Assembly: GCF_036785885.1 (NCBI RefSeq)
Contig: NC_092320.1
Location: 15,377,557 to 15,441,556, forward strand
DNA length: 64,000 nt
Origin: Coffea arabica
Taxonomy: Eukaryota; Streptophyta; Magnoliopsida; Gentianales; Rubiaceae
Direction: 5' to 3'
Part shown: piece by piece, positions 22,979-32,867 of the stretch
How positions within the stretch are numbered: the first letter of the stretch is position 1
Layout of the letters: every line of letters begins with the position of its first letter
The notes under the pieces: generated by a model
What the model saw: the letters and a program-made list of their open reading frames with translations, nothing else
Told to the model about the DNA's origin: nothing
Database searches by the model: none
Made by a program: the position numbers and the translations under genes

Positions 22979-24952
22979 ATGGCCGCCAATACTTTTGTTG
23001 GTTTATTGATCACAAAGTTTTTTTTTTTATTTTTATGGAGAAGACAATCCTATGCGTTTTTTTATTTTTTATTTTTTATGGAGAAGACAATCCTATGCAA
23101 TTTAAAAAGGAAGTGTAGACAAAGGAATGGACATTTTAAAATTTAAAGGGGTCAAGTGGTTAAGGAATGAAGTTTACAAAATTGAGGGGACAGGGGGCGA
23201 ATAAGACACAAAATTGAAAATATCCTTTAATATCAAGCCTATTGTGCAATTTTTCAAAACTTTAGGGGCAATTGCCTACCGTCCCTCATGTGTGCATACC
23301 TCAGTCTATATTCAAAGTGCTGACAATACGATTAACATCGGTTTTGAAATTTAATCTGTATTTACACAATTTATGATTTAAAAAAAAAAAAAAGCTGCCA
23401 TCAGTTTACCCAAATCATTTCGAGTCCACAAAATAAAAAAAAAGGCACGCGGTTTTATGCATGAATTCAATTATTCAAGGTGTTTGCAACCTAGACTTTG
23501 ATTGAAGGGGTTAACATTTCCTGACGCCTATGTGGTAATTTTTGTTCCTTCCGTTCCGTTGTTATATGCTTTCTTGGGAATTGGAGGTGGTGTTTCTGAT
23601 TATGCAATACTAGCTTTTTTTGAATTTGGAAAAAAGGAAAAATGCTCCCAAAAAAATACTTTTTTTTTTTAAAAAAAAAATTTCTCTCACGCCCCTCTCC
23701 ACAATCTTCCTCCCAAGAGCTAGAAACAGGATTCAAACCTTGAATCTGACAGCGACGAAAACTCTAAGAGCTCTCTCCTTATACATGCGATATTAGATTG
23801 ACTAAAATTTTAAAGTCTCATTAGTTATATATATATAGATTTAAAAAAAATTATGTTATATATCATGGTTGTTTTGTATATATAACATTATACTTACTCA
23901 AATTTTAAATTTTACCAATAATTGAAATATTATTCATGAAGTATAATAGCAAAAAGGTTATTACGTGTTTTATATGGTTAGTTAAAAAGTACGAATATGT
24001 TTCAGGGATTAACTTTTTATACATTGATAGTGTAGTGATTTTTTTATATTAAAAACTTCGGATATATACCATGCGTGCATAATTTAGATATCAAATTTGA
24101 ATTCTTGTTATGCGACAAATGTATATCAGAGTATTTTATATGAAATACAAAAAAAAATTAAATTATGCATAGGAACGTGTATTATTCGTGTGTAATACCA
24201 ATTTGTTACGAATTGTGCTATCTAAGGCATCCACGTGATGGATTGATCAATGCAAGACAATAAAGATTTTTTACATAAAAAGGTATCAATTTTGAAGCCG
24301 ATGTTGTAGAAACAAAATGTGAAAAAAATTCTGTAATTAAAAATACAACAATAATGTGTATTGAATTACAGTACAACTCTTATTAGACAAATTACATGCA
24401 AACTATAAGCTGAGTGAAAATCATAGTTATGAGACACATAATTAATACAAGTCCAAGTACAGTAACTGGAGACTCGACTTTTGACGGGAAAAAAAAAAAA
24501 ATTGATCGTACACCAAGACACATAATTAATACAAGTCCAACTTGGCTCGACTTTATCGTACTAAAATGGCAAATGTTTGATAGTATCACATTCCAGCAGT
24601 GAATAAATCCTGCTCGTCAAATTGATCCTAACTGCACAAGTGAAATCAATTAGGATCAGTTTTAAGTACTATATAGGGCTTAATGAGTCAAATAAATGTT
24701 CCTAAAATCGAGATGCTAAACAAAAAGAAATTAATCAGAGGTACTTGATATGCAACTTGTGACTTTGTAAGCATGGTGTGGTTGAATATAAGTACGTTGA
24801 AGAAGAGTAAAGTAAGTCATCATCGGTTGAACGATAAATTGAAGTAAAATTCAAGAAAGAAACTATAATTGTTTAAGGATAAATTAAAGTAAAATTCCAG
24901 AATGAAACTAGAAATGTTGACAAGAGAGACATACCTGATCAACCATGCTCAG

Positions 24953-27011
24953 TTACAATGAAACATTACGGACACTAATGGTGGGTATATGGGAGACTTT
25001 GTCAAAATCTTCATGACCATTTGCTGCTTGGATCCTATCTGTGAATTCCTTTGGCATCCGCACAAAGTTCAACTCTTTCAGAGTTTTAACGTATCTCAAT
25101 CCATTCGGAACCATCTCCAGCTTTGTGCACTCTTCAATCGTCAAGACCGAAAGGTTGGGCATGGCTCCTTCATCAACATTCCACTTCTCTAAGTTCTGTA
25201 GATCTTCAAAACGAAGGAATCTAAGTTGGCCAAAACCCATTGCCTTGCACCTCATTTCTTTGCCGAGAAAAGATCTATATTTCAAGTGAAGTGACCGTAG
25301 ATTAGGAAGCCTTTCCAATGTCTCCATGGGATCTTCCTCTATCTCGAGTCTGGTTAGTTCTAATTTAAGAAGGCTTGCACACATATACTGGGCTTCGTAC
25401 TCGGGAAAATTGTCCATGGGACAACTTACCTCTAAGCCTTGAAGATTGCGACGAGAGAAACACTGACCAACAACATCCGACACTTTCTTCTTGATTGAGG
25501 CGGCAGTGGCTGCTGAATCTTTGTAAGAGTAAATACATAGGGATGTGCAACCCACGTGGTCTGAGTTTGACATTAATCTTTGGATTTCTGTGGGAAAGCC
25601 CTCATCATAGTCATCTAACACCACCTCGGCTGATAGTACTCGAAGGTTCCTCAACGTGGATATGTCTTGAGATGAGCAAATCGGGGGACAGAAGTTTTCT
25701 AGGATCTCAAGCTTGTCCAATCCCTTGAGTCGCAATTTCCTGCAGAACAAGTTCAACTTAAACTTGCCCAGAAATCCCATAAGTTGGCTGTGGCCCTCCG
25801 GAAGATATAAGTGCCTAAGCTGTCTCATCTTCCACAGCACATTGGGTATTCTAAATACAACGGCATCTCGTAAATCAAGCGTCTGCAAGTTTTGTAGGTT
25901 GCCCAAGGACGATGGCAAACAGAGGAAAACTGAACGTCTCAAACTCAAGTATCGCAGGTGGATTAGCTCCCCAATAGCTGTTGGGAGCCTCAAGTGATCT
26001 GCTACTAGGAGAAATACAGTTTTAAGTATGTGATCTTCCGAGTTCGCAGGAAAGAGCCCTTCAATGGCCAACACTCTGAGCATTTTGAACCGATTGAATT
26101 GAGACTTCATTTTCTTAGGAAGATGCCCTTCATAGTCTTCATTACCTGAGATCAACAACGCGAGTGACCTCAGGTGCCTCGTATTTCTCTTCTCAGCTGG
26201 AGGGACATATTTCCTAACATCCTCCTTAGAAAAATGGACGGCTAGACGGTAAACTTGTGAGTGATCATTATTGCCATGCTCATTGAGAATTCCATCATGA
26301 TAATAGCTTATGGATAACAAGAAATTCTCCTCTTTGGCCTTGACCAAACTTAGGTCTCTCATTAAGTCATGAAGGCGACACGATGCAAATGATCTTCCAA
26401 TGGAGGACAGCATCACATCATCATCATCATCAGGGGCTTTACCTTGAACCATGCACCGTGTTACTAATTCTCCCAGGTATCTTTCTGCTACATCCATCAT
26501 TGATTCTTCGCCAATCTGATCTTTTGTTGATATTATACCTTCTGCAATCCATAACTGGTACAATGCCTCTGTTTCTATGTCAGAGTCTTCTTCATATCTG
26601 CTCAAGTAAAGGAAGCAAGGCTTCAATTTGTAGGGCAAGTCATTGTAGCTTAAGGCTAATATCTTGTGCAGATTTCCTTCTTCGTTGATCAAGTTGTTTC
26701 CTCTTCCAAGATGAGCTTTAATGTTTCTATTGACAGTCGCCCACTCATTCAGGTCCTTCTTGGTGGCAAGAGTTCCGCTGAGTACTATCACAGCCAATGG
26801 AAGACCCCCACATGCTTTCACCATTTCCTTCCCTAAGTTTTCCAATTTTTTTAAATCTTCATGCTCTGTCAAAGAGAGATGATGAGTAGTTCTGTTAGTC
26901 TTATTACTTAATAGACAGAAGTGTCGAGTTGCTCAATGTATGCGCAGTACATTGAATTAACAATTTAACATTTCTGGTTAGCATCATGAATATATGTGTG
27001 CGCGCATGCGC

Positions 27012-27058
<47 letters not shown>

Positions 27059-28277
27059 AAACTCTGAGAAAAATTGAATATTCCATTGAGAAACAAAAAA
27101 TAAGAAACTTCGAGAAAAATTTAGCCAATTCCATTGAGGAAGGATCATCTGTTGTTGTTTTTGTTCAGTCAATAAAATTTGGAGCAGAAGACACGTAAAG
27201 GGATGTTATACTTTCGGGTGAAACAGAGGATTTGCCTGTGTTTCGGGAATTTATCTCTGCGTGTACGTTGTGTGGTTAAATCAATAAAAGTTGTGAGCTT
27301 AACAAAAAAGGGGCAAAAAGAAAAAAAGAGTACAGCCCCAAAAGAGGGGAAAATACTCCCACACTTTCTAGTCCAATTAATTTATATAACTGCCCGTCAA
27401 GCACTCACAAAAAGGCGTGGTCCACTTTGCGAGACCCGGTCTATACACCGCTGTTCATAAAAAACCAAAAAAAAAATTTTACTTTATACTCTAATAATTC
27501 TTGTTTGACTCATGTGCAATCTTCTTTTTGGGAGAAATCAGTAAAATACTCGTCTTTCCTTCTCTGGCCTCTTTTCATTTTTTTTTTTAATGATTTTTTT
27601 CTTGAATTACGCGGTGTACCAATAAGGATAGCCACAACAAACAAACCCTCAAAATCCACCAGTTTATCATCCCTTGATCAAGTAGGGCCCAATTTAGCAA
27701 ACTAATAAAAAAAAATAAATAGTGTTTTAAGAAATCATGTACCTCCATGAAACCTGCCCCGTAAAGCTTTCCTCTGAAGCAGCTGCCAACTTTCGGAGTC
27801 ACTTAAAAAGCGCGGTTGGTGGTGAAAACCACTGGGATCAATATGCAAAGCCACATCTTTATTGCGAGAGGTAACCAAGATCTTGCTTCCGTCGTTTCTA
27901 ATTGGAAATGCTTGCTTTATACATTCCCATGGTTCTGTGGCCCAAATGTCGTCAAGAACCACAAGACATTTCTTATTTTGCTGGATTTGAAAAAGTTGCC
28001 TGACGAGCTCCTCATCCCTCCACTTCACTATTTCTTCTCTCTTTTCTGGGATTAGGCTTAGCAAGATCCGTTGCAATATGTCTTCCTTTTGCCAAGTTTG
28101 TGATACATATACCCAAGCAATGCCATCAAAGCAGCGCCTCACTTTAGGGTGATTGTATACCTTTTGGGCAAGAGTTGTCTTTCCCAACCCCCCCATCCCA
28201 CAGATGGAGACAACTCTAAAGCGTTGATCAATCACATGATCATGATCGCTTCCCCTCAACAGATGCTTTACCAGCAT
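24953..28277 (-). pseudogene. NLR copy C: NB-ARC-LRR lacking the CC domain (5'-truncated)
   Basis: Exon 2 is 26865-24953 and is uninterrupted (637 aa). The intron is 27742-26866 (877 bp) and the remaining exon 1 is 28277-27743. Similarity to the exon 1 of copies A, B and D stops abruptly at about 28283, inside the word EMLVKHLLRG just before the P-loop. The whole CC domain, the linker and the promoter are missing. Beyond the break the sequence matches DNA normally found upstream of copy D (about 57275), so a deletion of roughly 1.3 kb joined the two. The first Met available (28277) gives an 815-aa NB-LRR with P-loop GMGGLGKTT, GLPLA and LHD intact; an in-frame stop lies just upstream. Without CC and promoter it is probably non-functional, though a truncated product cannot be excluded. 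Confidence 0.85.
27015..27057. repeat. (TA)n microsatellite in intron of NLR C
   Basis: About 21 TA units, next to CGCGCATGCGCGTG. Intron A has only a short TGTGTGTATATATA at the same place. Confidence 0.9.
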
Positions 28278-28283
28278 CTCAAC

Positions 28284-29029
28284 TAATACTTATTGAATTG
28301 TTGTGGTTCAATTTTACAATAATGCTGTTATATTTAGCATTGTCCTTAAGTGTGTTTTTTGACCATTTTTCCACGGTTTGCCTTTGTCAACTGGATTTTC
28401 TTTCGTCTTTCTCACCAAACGGTTTTGCATCTTTAATGGTCCTTTTCACCTTATTATTATTGCTCCGTCGACGTTCATATTTCTTTTGACAACACCGGGG
28501 ATTTCTTTTCTTCCTCTCCATGATAAATATTAGATTTATTAATTTATAGACTATAATGTTCTCCAGGACAACAGGGTTCTAATTTGTTTCTCCTGGCCAT
28601 CCCTTAAATTAATAAAATGGGCCAATTTGATATTAAACAGTTTGTAACAAGCCTGAATATGTAATACAAAAAGTAGAAGGTAGAATGCCTTTGGCTGCTC
28701 AAGGCTTTGAGCGTTGTAGGCAAAACAGGTCGAGGATGAGGGCATCTGGGCAGCAGTTCATCGAAGCAATACTTGACCTGACGATTGGCAAAGCTTCACG
28801 GACGGACATGCATAGCTGCGTGAAAGCAGCAGTTGCTGGAGTAATTTTGGCGGAGATATCTACTGGGGGCAAAGCTGTAACACGGACGTAAATTTATATT
28901 CTTGAATAGATAGATGGGCTCATCCAAACGCGATTATCAATGATAGGCTCATCTCATGTTCGAATTGAACCCGAAAAGCTGTCGTGGCTGCTTCTTTGGT
29001 AACATACTTTAAGAGAATGTTCATAATCT
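28284..29029. repeat. Duplicated upstream DNA joined to truncated NLR C
   Basis: Matches 57275-58060 and, in part, 21560-22490. It contains about 190 bp (28690-28885) absent from the other two copies. That stretch holds a 68-codon plus-strand frame (28685-28891) with a GC content above its surroundings and no recognised domain. No gene can be assigned. Confidence 0.5.
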
Positions 29030-29440
29030 GTGCTATACTTTTCACAAAATTCCTTCAGTAAGGGGAGGCTACAATTGTTCTGCATTATATGTATTCTATC
29101 TGACCTGTTGCTTTTATGTTTGTTAATGCGGGGCCAGCCAGATGCCTTCTATGATAGCAACAAAAAGGATTGGACCCAACCCCATCGCCCATATGGTGAA
29201 GAATATTGCAGAACAATTCAGATTGGCACAAAGTCTAGAAATGTTGCTGTCAAGATTTGGAACGAGGACTCGGATGACTTACAAGTGATTTTATTTTCTG
29301 TGTTTTATAGGAAGAAGCAAGGTTCCTGAAGGATGAAACTTTGTGAATGTGATCGGTACATGTTGTGAAGAAAATGCAAAGGGCACTCACTATCTATGAC
29401 ATCGATGCCTTGCATAACATGACGACAACAATTTGAGGAT
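29030..29440 (+). pseudogene. Unidentified gene fragment, copy 2
   Basis: Same family as 58030-58720: a T-rich acceptor-like stretch ending TGTTAATGCGGGG, then a frame containing DAFYDSNKKDWTQPH, then a TTTTATAG acceptor-like site and GAAGAAGCAAGGTTCCTGAA. The AG of the first acceptor has become GG. Similarity to the third copy ends near 29435. From 29441 the sequence instead matches the 3' flank of the AT-hook gene (4283-4425), so this is a rearrangement junction. No known domain. Confidence 0.4.
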
Positions 29441-30720
29441 TTCTCTCATTGAACAATTTGAATCTGTTTTCTGGTGTGCTGTTGTAAAAATGTATGTGTA
29501 ATGGTGGAAGTTGTCGTAGACGCTTCACATATTTGTGCCTAAGTTTGTTGCAGCAAATGAAGGACGTTTTTAACAACAAAAAAAAAAAAAAAAACTTGAC
29601 TGTGTCACCCCTGAGGTCTAATGCCTCAACCTTTGGGGCCCTTTAAGCCTTTTAGTTACGATTTCACCAAAGGAACTTGACTGTGTCACCCATTGTTTTT
29701 TTTTTTTTTTTTTGAAATTTCTGAACATAATGGAATCTGCTAGTTAGCGAGATTCAGAAAAGAAGAAATTTTGCACCTAAAAAAAAAAAGCAATGCTAAA
29801 TAGACTAATATATATAGGAAAAAAAAAACAAGTAATGAGACATTGGTGGTTGCCAAGTTGGGATGCATAAGAAAATTGGTCCGGTCCCTTGTAAGTTTTC
29901 AAGGATTAGGTGACCAGAAGAAGGGGTTCTTGGCAACCATAATCTTTGGTAAATAAGGAAATGTAACGTAATTGATAGTAAGAGTGTGGAAGTAGGATTG
30001 TGGACCAGAGAAACGTAAAACACTAAATTTAGAATTATGGCTAGCCAAGCCAGGCAGGGTTGTGAATCGAAATCGAAATCGGTAATTCGAAACTTTGAAA
30101 TCGGAATTTTGGTATCAGAATTTTCGACCAATTTTGATTTCGAATTCACCAATTCCGAATTCAAATTCGTTTTGAATTCAATTCGGAATTCGGTAAATTC
30201 CGATTTCACCAAATTCATGAATATAAAAATATTATTATTATATAAATATTATATTACATATATATATAATATTATATATATATGTGTGTGTGTGTGTGTG
30301 TGAAAATGAAATTGAAATCGAAATCGAAATAGGAATTTCGATTTCACCGAATTCATGGATATAAAAATTATTATTATAATATAAATGTTATATTATATAG
30401 ATATTACATATATATATATATGAAAAACAGATTTGAAATCGAAAAAGGAATTTCGAATTGTGAATTCAAAATCGAAATTTCCGATTTGAAAATTTTCATT
30501 ACCGAATTCGACCAATTCGAAATTGGATATTCCAATTTCCATTCCGAATTATTGAATTCGAAATTCCAAATTCGATTTCAAATTCGGTCGGTAATTCGAA
30601 ATTTTTTGATTTTGGACACCCCTAAGGCCAGGCATATGGAAGTTGGTTTTCCCAGCAAAACAGATAACTGCAATAAGAAATTGGAAATACCTACTTAGTT
30701 ATCAAATCTAGCATGCACTC
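29441..30720. repeat. Copy of the AT-hook gene's 3' flank
   Basis: Collinear, with gaps, with 4283-5510: the motif CTCATTGAACAATTTGAATC, the stretch TTTCACCAAAGGAACTTGAC, and the block beginning TGCCAAGTTGGGATGCATAA all occur in the same order. It is interrupted by the 30056-30624 element. No gene. Confidence 0.65.
30056..30624. mobile_element. Miniature element with AATTCG/GAAATCG repeats, probable hAT-type MITE
   Basis: About 569 bp. The left end AGGGTTGTGAATCG and the right end GGACACCCCTA are imperfect inverted copies. The flanks AGCCAGGC and GGCCAGGC look like an 8-bp target duplication with one mismatch. The paralogous spacer near 5450-5475 has no such insert. The arms consist of GAAATCG and GAATTCG words around an AT-rich centre with (TA)n(TG)n. 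No coding capacity. Confidence 0.65.
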
Positions 30721-31570
30721 AAAAACTAAGAGTCTGTTTCGAATCTTCTGTTCTCAAATTAGTCTCTATTCTCTATGTCTCTTCTTTGTATAACTGTCAT
30801 GTTGCCTCTAATATTTTAAAAACCAAAACTCAAACAAACCGATAACAATCGGTTGACAAGTTTACTCAAAACCATTCATCCAACAACTCAAAAACTTGTT
30901 TTCTTGTTAAGGTTTAAGAAAAAAGATGATTTGGGATAAAAAAAATAAAGAAGAGTTTTAGTTGATTTCTACGTTTACGACCAACAAGACTCTTTATTGT
31001 TAAAAAAGAAAATAGAAAAATGTTTTGAGTTATCTGTTTTAAATGTTTTGAGTAAACTTGTCAACTAATTATCATAAAATTAAAGGTGACGTGACAGCTG
31101 TACAAAAAAGAGACAAAAGGAATAAAGACTAATTTGAGAATAGAAGATTTGAAACGCGTTTCGATTGCTACTTTTTGAAGTTTTTGCTACTTAATTATCT
31201 TATATGTTTGGCCTTGACAGGCTTTTTGTCAACTATATCACGAGTTGTCTTACAACAGAACCAAAAAGTTTGCTGCCTCAAAGCTTCAACTCAAATTTCA
31301 GGATATATCATAAAAGCAAGAGCAGTAAAAAAAGAACCAGGTATCAATAAAAGAGACAGAAAATACAAGATTGTAACACATATGTCGTGATATATCATAT
31401 CGTGTTTGGTATTGTAGATCATCATCGCTAGCATTTATGCATGCGGTTCCACAATTAAAAGAAAAAAACAAAAACAAAAGAGCGCAATAACTCATAAGAG
31501 CTGCTATTTACAACAAATAACGTTAACAAGACCACATTTTCTACATAAATAAACATATGTCCAGTCCAGT
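30721..31570. other. Intergenic, no gene seen
   Basis: AT-rich. Short frames only (31175-31390, 31298-31495), none with a domain. Two imperfect inverted stretches around 30740-31150 (AGTCTGTTTCGAATCTTCTG at the left; an inverted TAGAAGATTTGAAACGCG at the right) may be the worn ends of another miniature element of about 420 bp. Confidence 0.4.
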
Positions 31571-32006
31571 TAGGGGTGTTTCGCGAATCGAACCGCTCGC
31601 GAGCGGCTCGAATACGAGCTCGAGTTGAACTCGAGCTCATTAAGTCGATCTCGAGTTCGAGCTCGAGTTCAAAAACATTAAACTCGTTGGCTCGCGAGCG
31701 GCTTGCGAGCTCAATTATATATATATATATTTTTTTTTATTTTTTATTTTAATAGTAAAATTACATATATATCCCTAATATTTTATTATTTGTTAAAAAA
31801 ATTATTGTTTTATTCATTTTTAAAAATAAATAATTATTTTTTATTTTTTAAAAATAAAATAATAATTATTTTTTTTTATTTTTTAAGCTCAAGTTTGATA
31901 TTTTGAGCTCGTCGAACTCGAGCTCGAGTTCGAGCTTCACAAAATTAACTCGAGCTCGGCTCGATTAGCCAAAGCTCGACTCGAGCTCGGCTCGTTTGCA
32001 CCTCTA
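31571..32006. mobile_element. hAT-type MITE, GAGCTC-rich family, copy 2
   Basis: 436 bp. Ends TAGGGGTG and CACCTCTA; subterminal GCTCGCGAGCGGCTCGAATA and GAGCTCGAGTTCGAGC words; AT-rich centre with TAGTAAAATTACATATATAT, shared with copies 1 and 3. The flanks share TCCAGT, the remains of a target duplication. Confidence 0.75.
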
Positions 32007-32765
32007 AATTTCCAGTCATGTGTGTTCACACTTCGGACTAATAAATAACCACAATCATATTACAAATTAATGACTGAATGAGACTGGTAGAAAGTGTTGC
32101 TGCTGCATGCAATGAGGTGGCTAGCTCCACCTCATTGTCATCTTTGCATTATTTTGAAGCCGGAACCCCACAATTGCATTTGCAGAGTCTTACCCAACTC
32201 CACCAGTTGCAGATTCCCTTCTCTAAAATATGGTGTATTAGTGCAATAATTGGCGCTTCCCTGTAAGTTTAGAACATCTTGTGATCAATTTATTGACCTC
32301 CTTCGTTTTGCTTTTTAGTTCTTTTGTCCAAAAGGACGTTTTCAAAGATGATCATTGAAGTTCAGGCCATCTTGTGATTAATTTATTGGCCTCCTTCGTT
32401 TATCATTTGTAGCTCTTATGCCAAAAACTACATTTTCAGGGATGATTAATTTATTTACCTCCTTCATTTTTTATTTTTTGCTCAAGGGACATTTTCAAGG
32501 ATGATGCCAGCTTTTCTGGCTACCATTGAGGTTTATTGTTCAACATGGTGTACCTTGTTAATTACAGAGAACTATATTTATTTATATCTCATGTGCAAGG
32601 TTCGTGCAAAGTATGTGCTTCTAGACTAGTAAAACACAAAAATTTTAGAGCTAAAATTCATCATCTTTTGAATACAAAACCATACTTCTCTACGATTAAG
32701 AATTGTAGAAGAGAAGCCACCGCATGTTTTATATTGAGAGCTAAATGATCTTCTAAGAACTAAAA
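32007..32765. other. Intergenic, with a degenerate tandem repeat (32275-32515)
   Basis: The motif CTTGTGATCAATTTATTGACC followed by CTCCTTCGTTT is repeated at 32275 and 32368, and in shortened form near 32444. Each unit ends with ACRTTTTCARRGATGAT. The units are about 93 bp and then 70 bp. The small frames at 32078-32266 and 32536-32748 have no recognisable domain. Confidence 0.5.
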
Positions 32766-32867
32766 ATGGCAGAAACAATTCTCTCCTTTTCGGTTAGATT
32801 ACTAGTTCATAATTTTTCTGTGCCAAGAGGGAAAAATTATTGGGAGGGCTCCGACAAAAGGTCCAAC
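32766..32867 (+). pseudogene. Broken 5' end of an RPM1-like NLR
   Basis: Starts ATGGCAGAAACAATTCT exactly like the intact gene at 36251 and keeps the TTATTGGGAGGGCTYCGRCAA word that follows about 70 bp later. Bases between the two are diverged, with small length differences. Similarity ends after about 100 bp. This is a relic of a second copy of the RPM1-like gene. Non-functional. Confidence 0.75.

Larger units (their letters stand above)
21540..24380. repeat. Duplicated intergenic DNA between NLR B and NLR C
   Basis: Two blocks. 21540-22710 resembles 28470-29440 and 57460-58300. 22741-24240 resembles 5510-6850. Besides the gene fragment and the MITE listed separately, no gene is seen: the short open frames are not shared between copies. 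It includes a (TA)n run near 22287 and a promoter-less AT-rich stretch leading to the 3' flank of NLR C. Confidence 0.6.

Noticed and set aside
14101-28277. One long NLR with repeated domains spanning copies B and C
   Set aside because: Each copy has its own stop, and B also has its own CC start; the same exon-intron plan repeats as separate units.
30037-30698. Frames of 88 and 92 aa made of Glu, Phe and Asn repeats
   Set aside because: Translation of the GAATTCG/GAAATCG arm repeats of a miniature element.
31703-31906. Plus-strand frame of 67 aa rich in Phe, Ile and Tyr
   Set aside because: A product of the AT-rich centre of a MITE.
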